Shown one piece after another: positions 29,127-29,248 of a DNA stretch of 29,248 nt. The first letter of the stretch is position 1, and each line of letters begins with the position of its first letter. Both the position numbers and the translations under genes were made by a program. The DNA comes from Penium margaritaceum (lineage: Eukaryota > Streptophyta > Zygnematophyceae > Desmidiales > Peniaceae), in the NCBI GenBank assembly GCA_023375785.1, contig SZWC01000031.1, positions 239,002-268,249 on the forward strand, given 5' to 3'. The notes below the pieces were generated by a model. It was not told the origin of the DNA, made no database searches, and saw nothing but the letters and a program-made list of their open reading frames with translations.

Positions 29127-29248
29127 ATTCACATGTAGGGATTCTTCCTGGCAGCAATGCACCCACATTCTTGATAGACCTAGAAGAGTCCACTCGTCTG
29201 AGAGTGGTCAGGAACATGGTAGGTTTGATGAAAAGTGTGTTTGTTCAT
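28961..29248 (-). other. Upstream part of element C, no domain recognised, with a (TC)n microsatellite
   Basis: By position this should be the protease-RT linker or protease of element C, but I see no DSG/DTG motif. A run of 23 TC dinucleotides occupies 29075-29120. Confidence 0.5.
29075..29120. repeat. (TC)23 microsatellite
   Basis: Forty-six bases of uninterrupted TC. Confidence 0.95.

Larger units (their letters stand above)
20358..29248 (-). mobile_element. Element C: second Ty3/gypsy chromovirus, partial and interrupted
   Basis: The minus-strand order from high to low coordinates is RT (about 28960-28205), RNase H (28060-27660), integrase (27590-26723), element D inserted, integrase C-terminus with chromodomain (21897-21310), polypurine tract, 3' LTR (21295-20358). 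The gag, protease and 5' LTR would lie beyond 29248. It is older and more damaged than element A, with many stops. It serves as target for element D and for the small palindrome-rich element in its LTR. Confidence 0.85.

Overview
The window is eukaryotic and consists almost entirely of transposable elements; I found no convincing host gene. Two Ty3/gypsy chromoviruses (integrases ending in a chromodomain), two Ty1/copia elements, a LINE fragment and several small inverted-repeat elements lie nested in one another. Two primer-binding sites fit the 3' end of plant initiator tRNA-Met and a third fits its anticodon arm. This suggests a green plant or streptophyte alga with a repeat-rich, methylated genome; I cannot name the species. 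One N and an exact 228-bp duplication show that this is a draft assembly.

Layout. 1-180: G-run and flank. 181-8938 (+): element A, a complete chromovirus of about 8.8 kb with two LTRs (181-874, 8234-8938), 5-bp target duplication ACCAG, PBS, gag, protease, RT, RNase H, integrase, chromodomain and polypurine tract. Its reading frame is broken by stops, frameshifts and catalytic-residue losses. 8944-11652: flank with a 544-bp inverted-repeat element (10-bp duplication), a second small inverted-motif cluster, and a LINE C-terminal fragment.

11653-29248 is a nest on the minus strand. Element C (20358-29248 and beyond) is a second chromovirus with its 3' LTR at 20358-21295, interrupted by a 448-bp TTAA-flanked palindrome-rich element (20669-21116). 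A second LTR of the same family lies at 11653-12130. Between those two LTRs sits element B (12144-20352, minus), a full-length but dead copia element. Inside the integrase of C sits element D (21903-26717, plus, target duplication GTTAC). D is a non-autonomous copia-type element with two 725-bp LTRs, a gag with two zinc knuckles, a remnant of the protease/pre-integrase region, and then about 1.3 kb of unfamiliar, repeat-built coding-like sequence where pol should be. Its primer-binding site matches the anticodon arm of initiator tRNA-Met rather than its 3' end.

How the parts relate: A, B and C encode the usual retrotransposon enzymes, all visibly inactivated. D encodes only structural-type protein and must have borrowed enzymes in trans. 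The most interesting signals are the gag-pol frameshift-like hairpin in A, the D element with its extra domain and half-tRNA primer site, and the small DNA elements built from regularly spaced or palindromic subterminal motifs.
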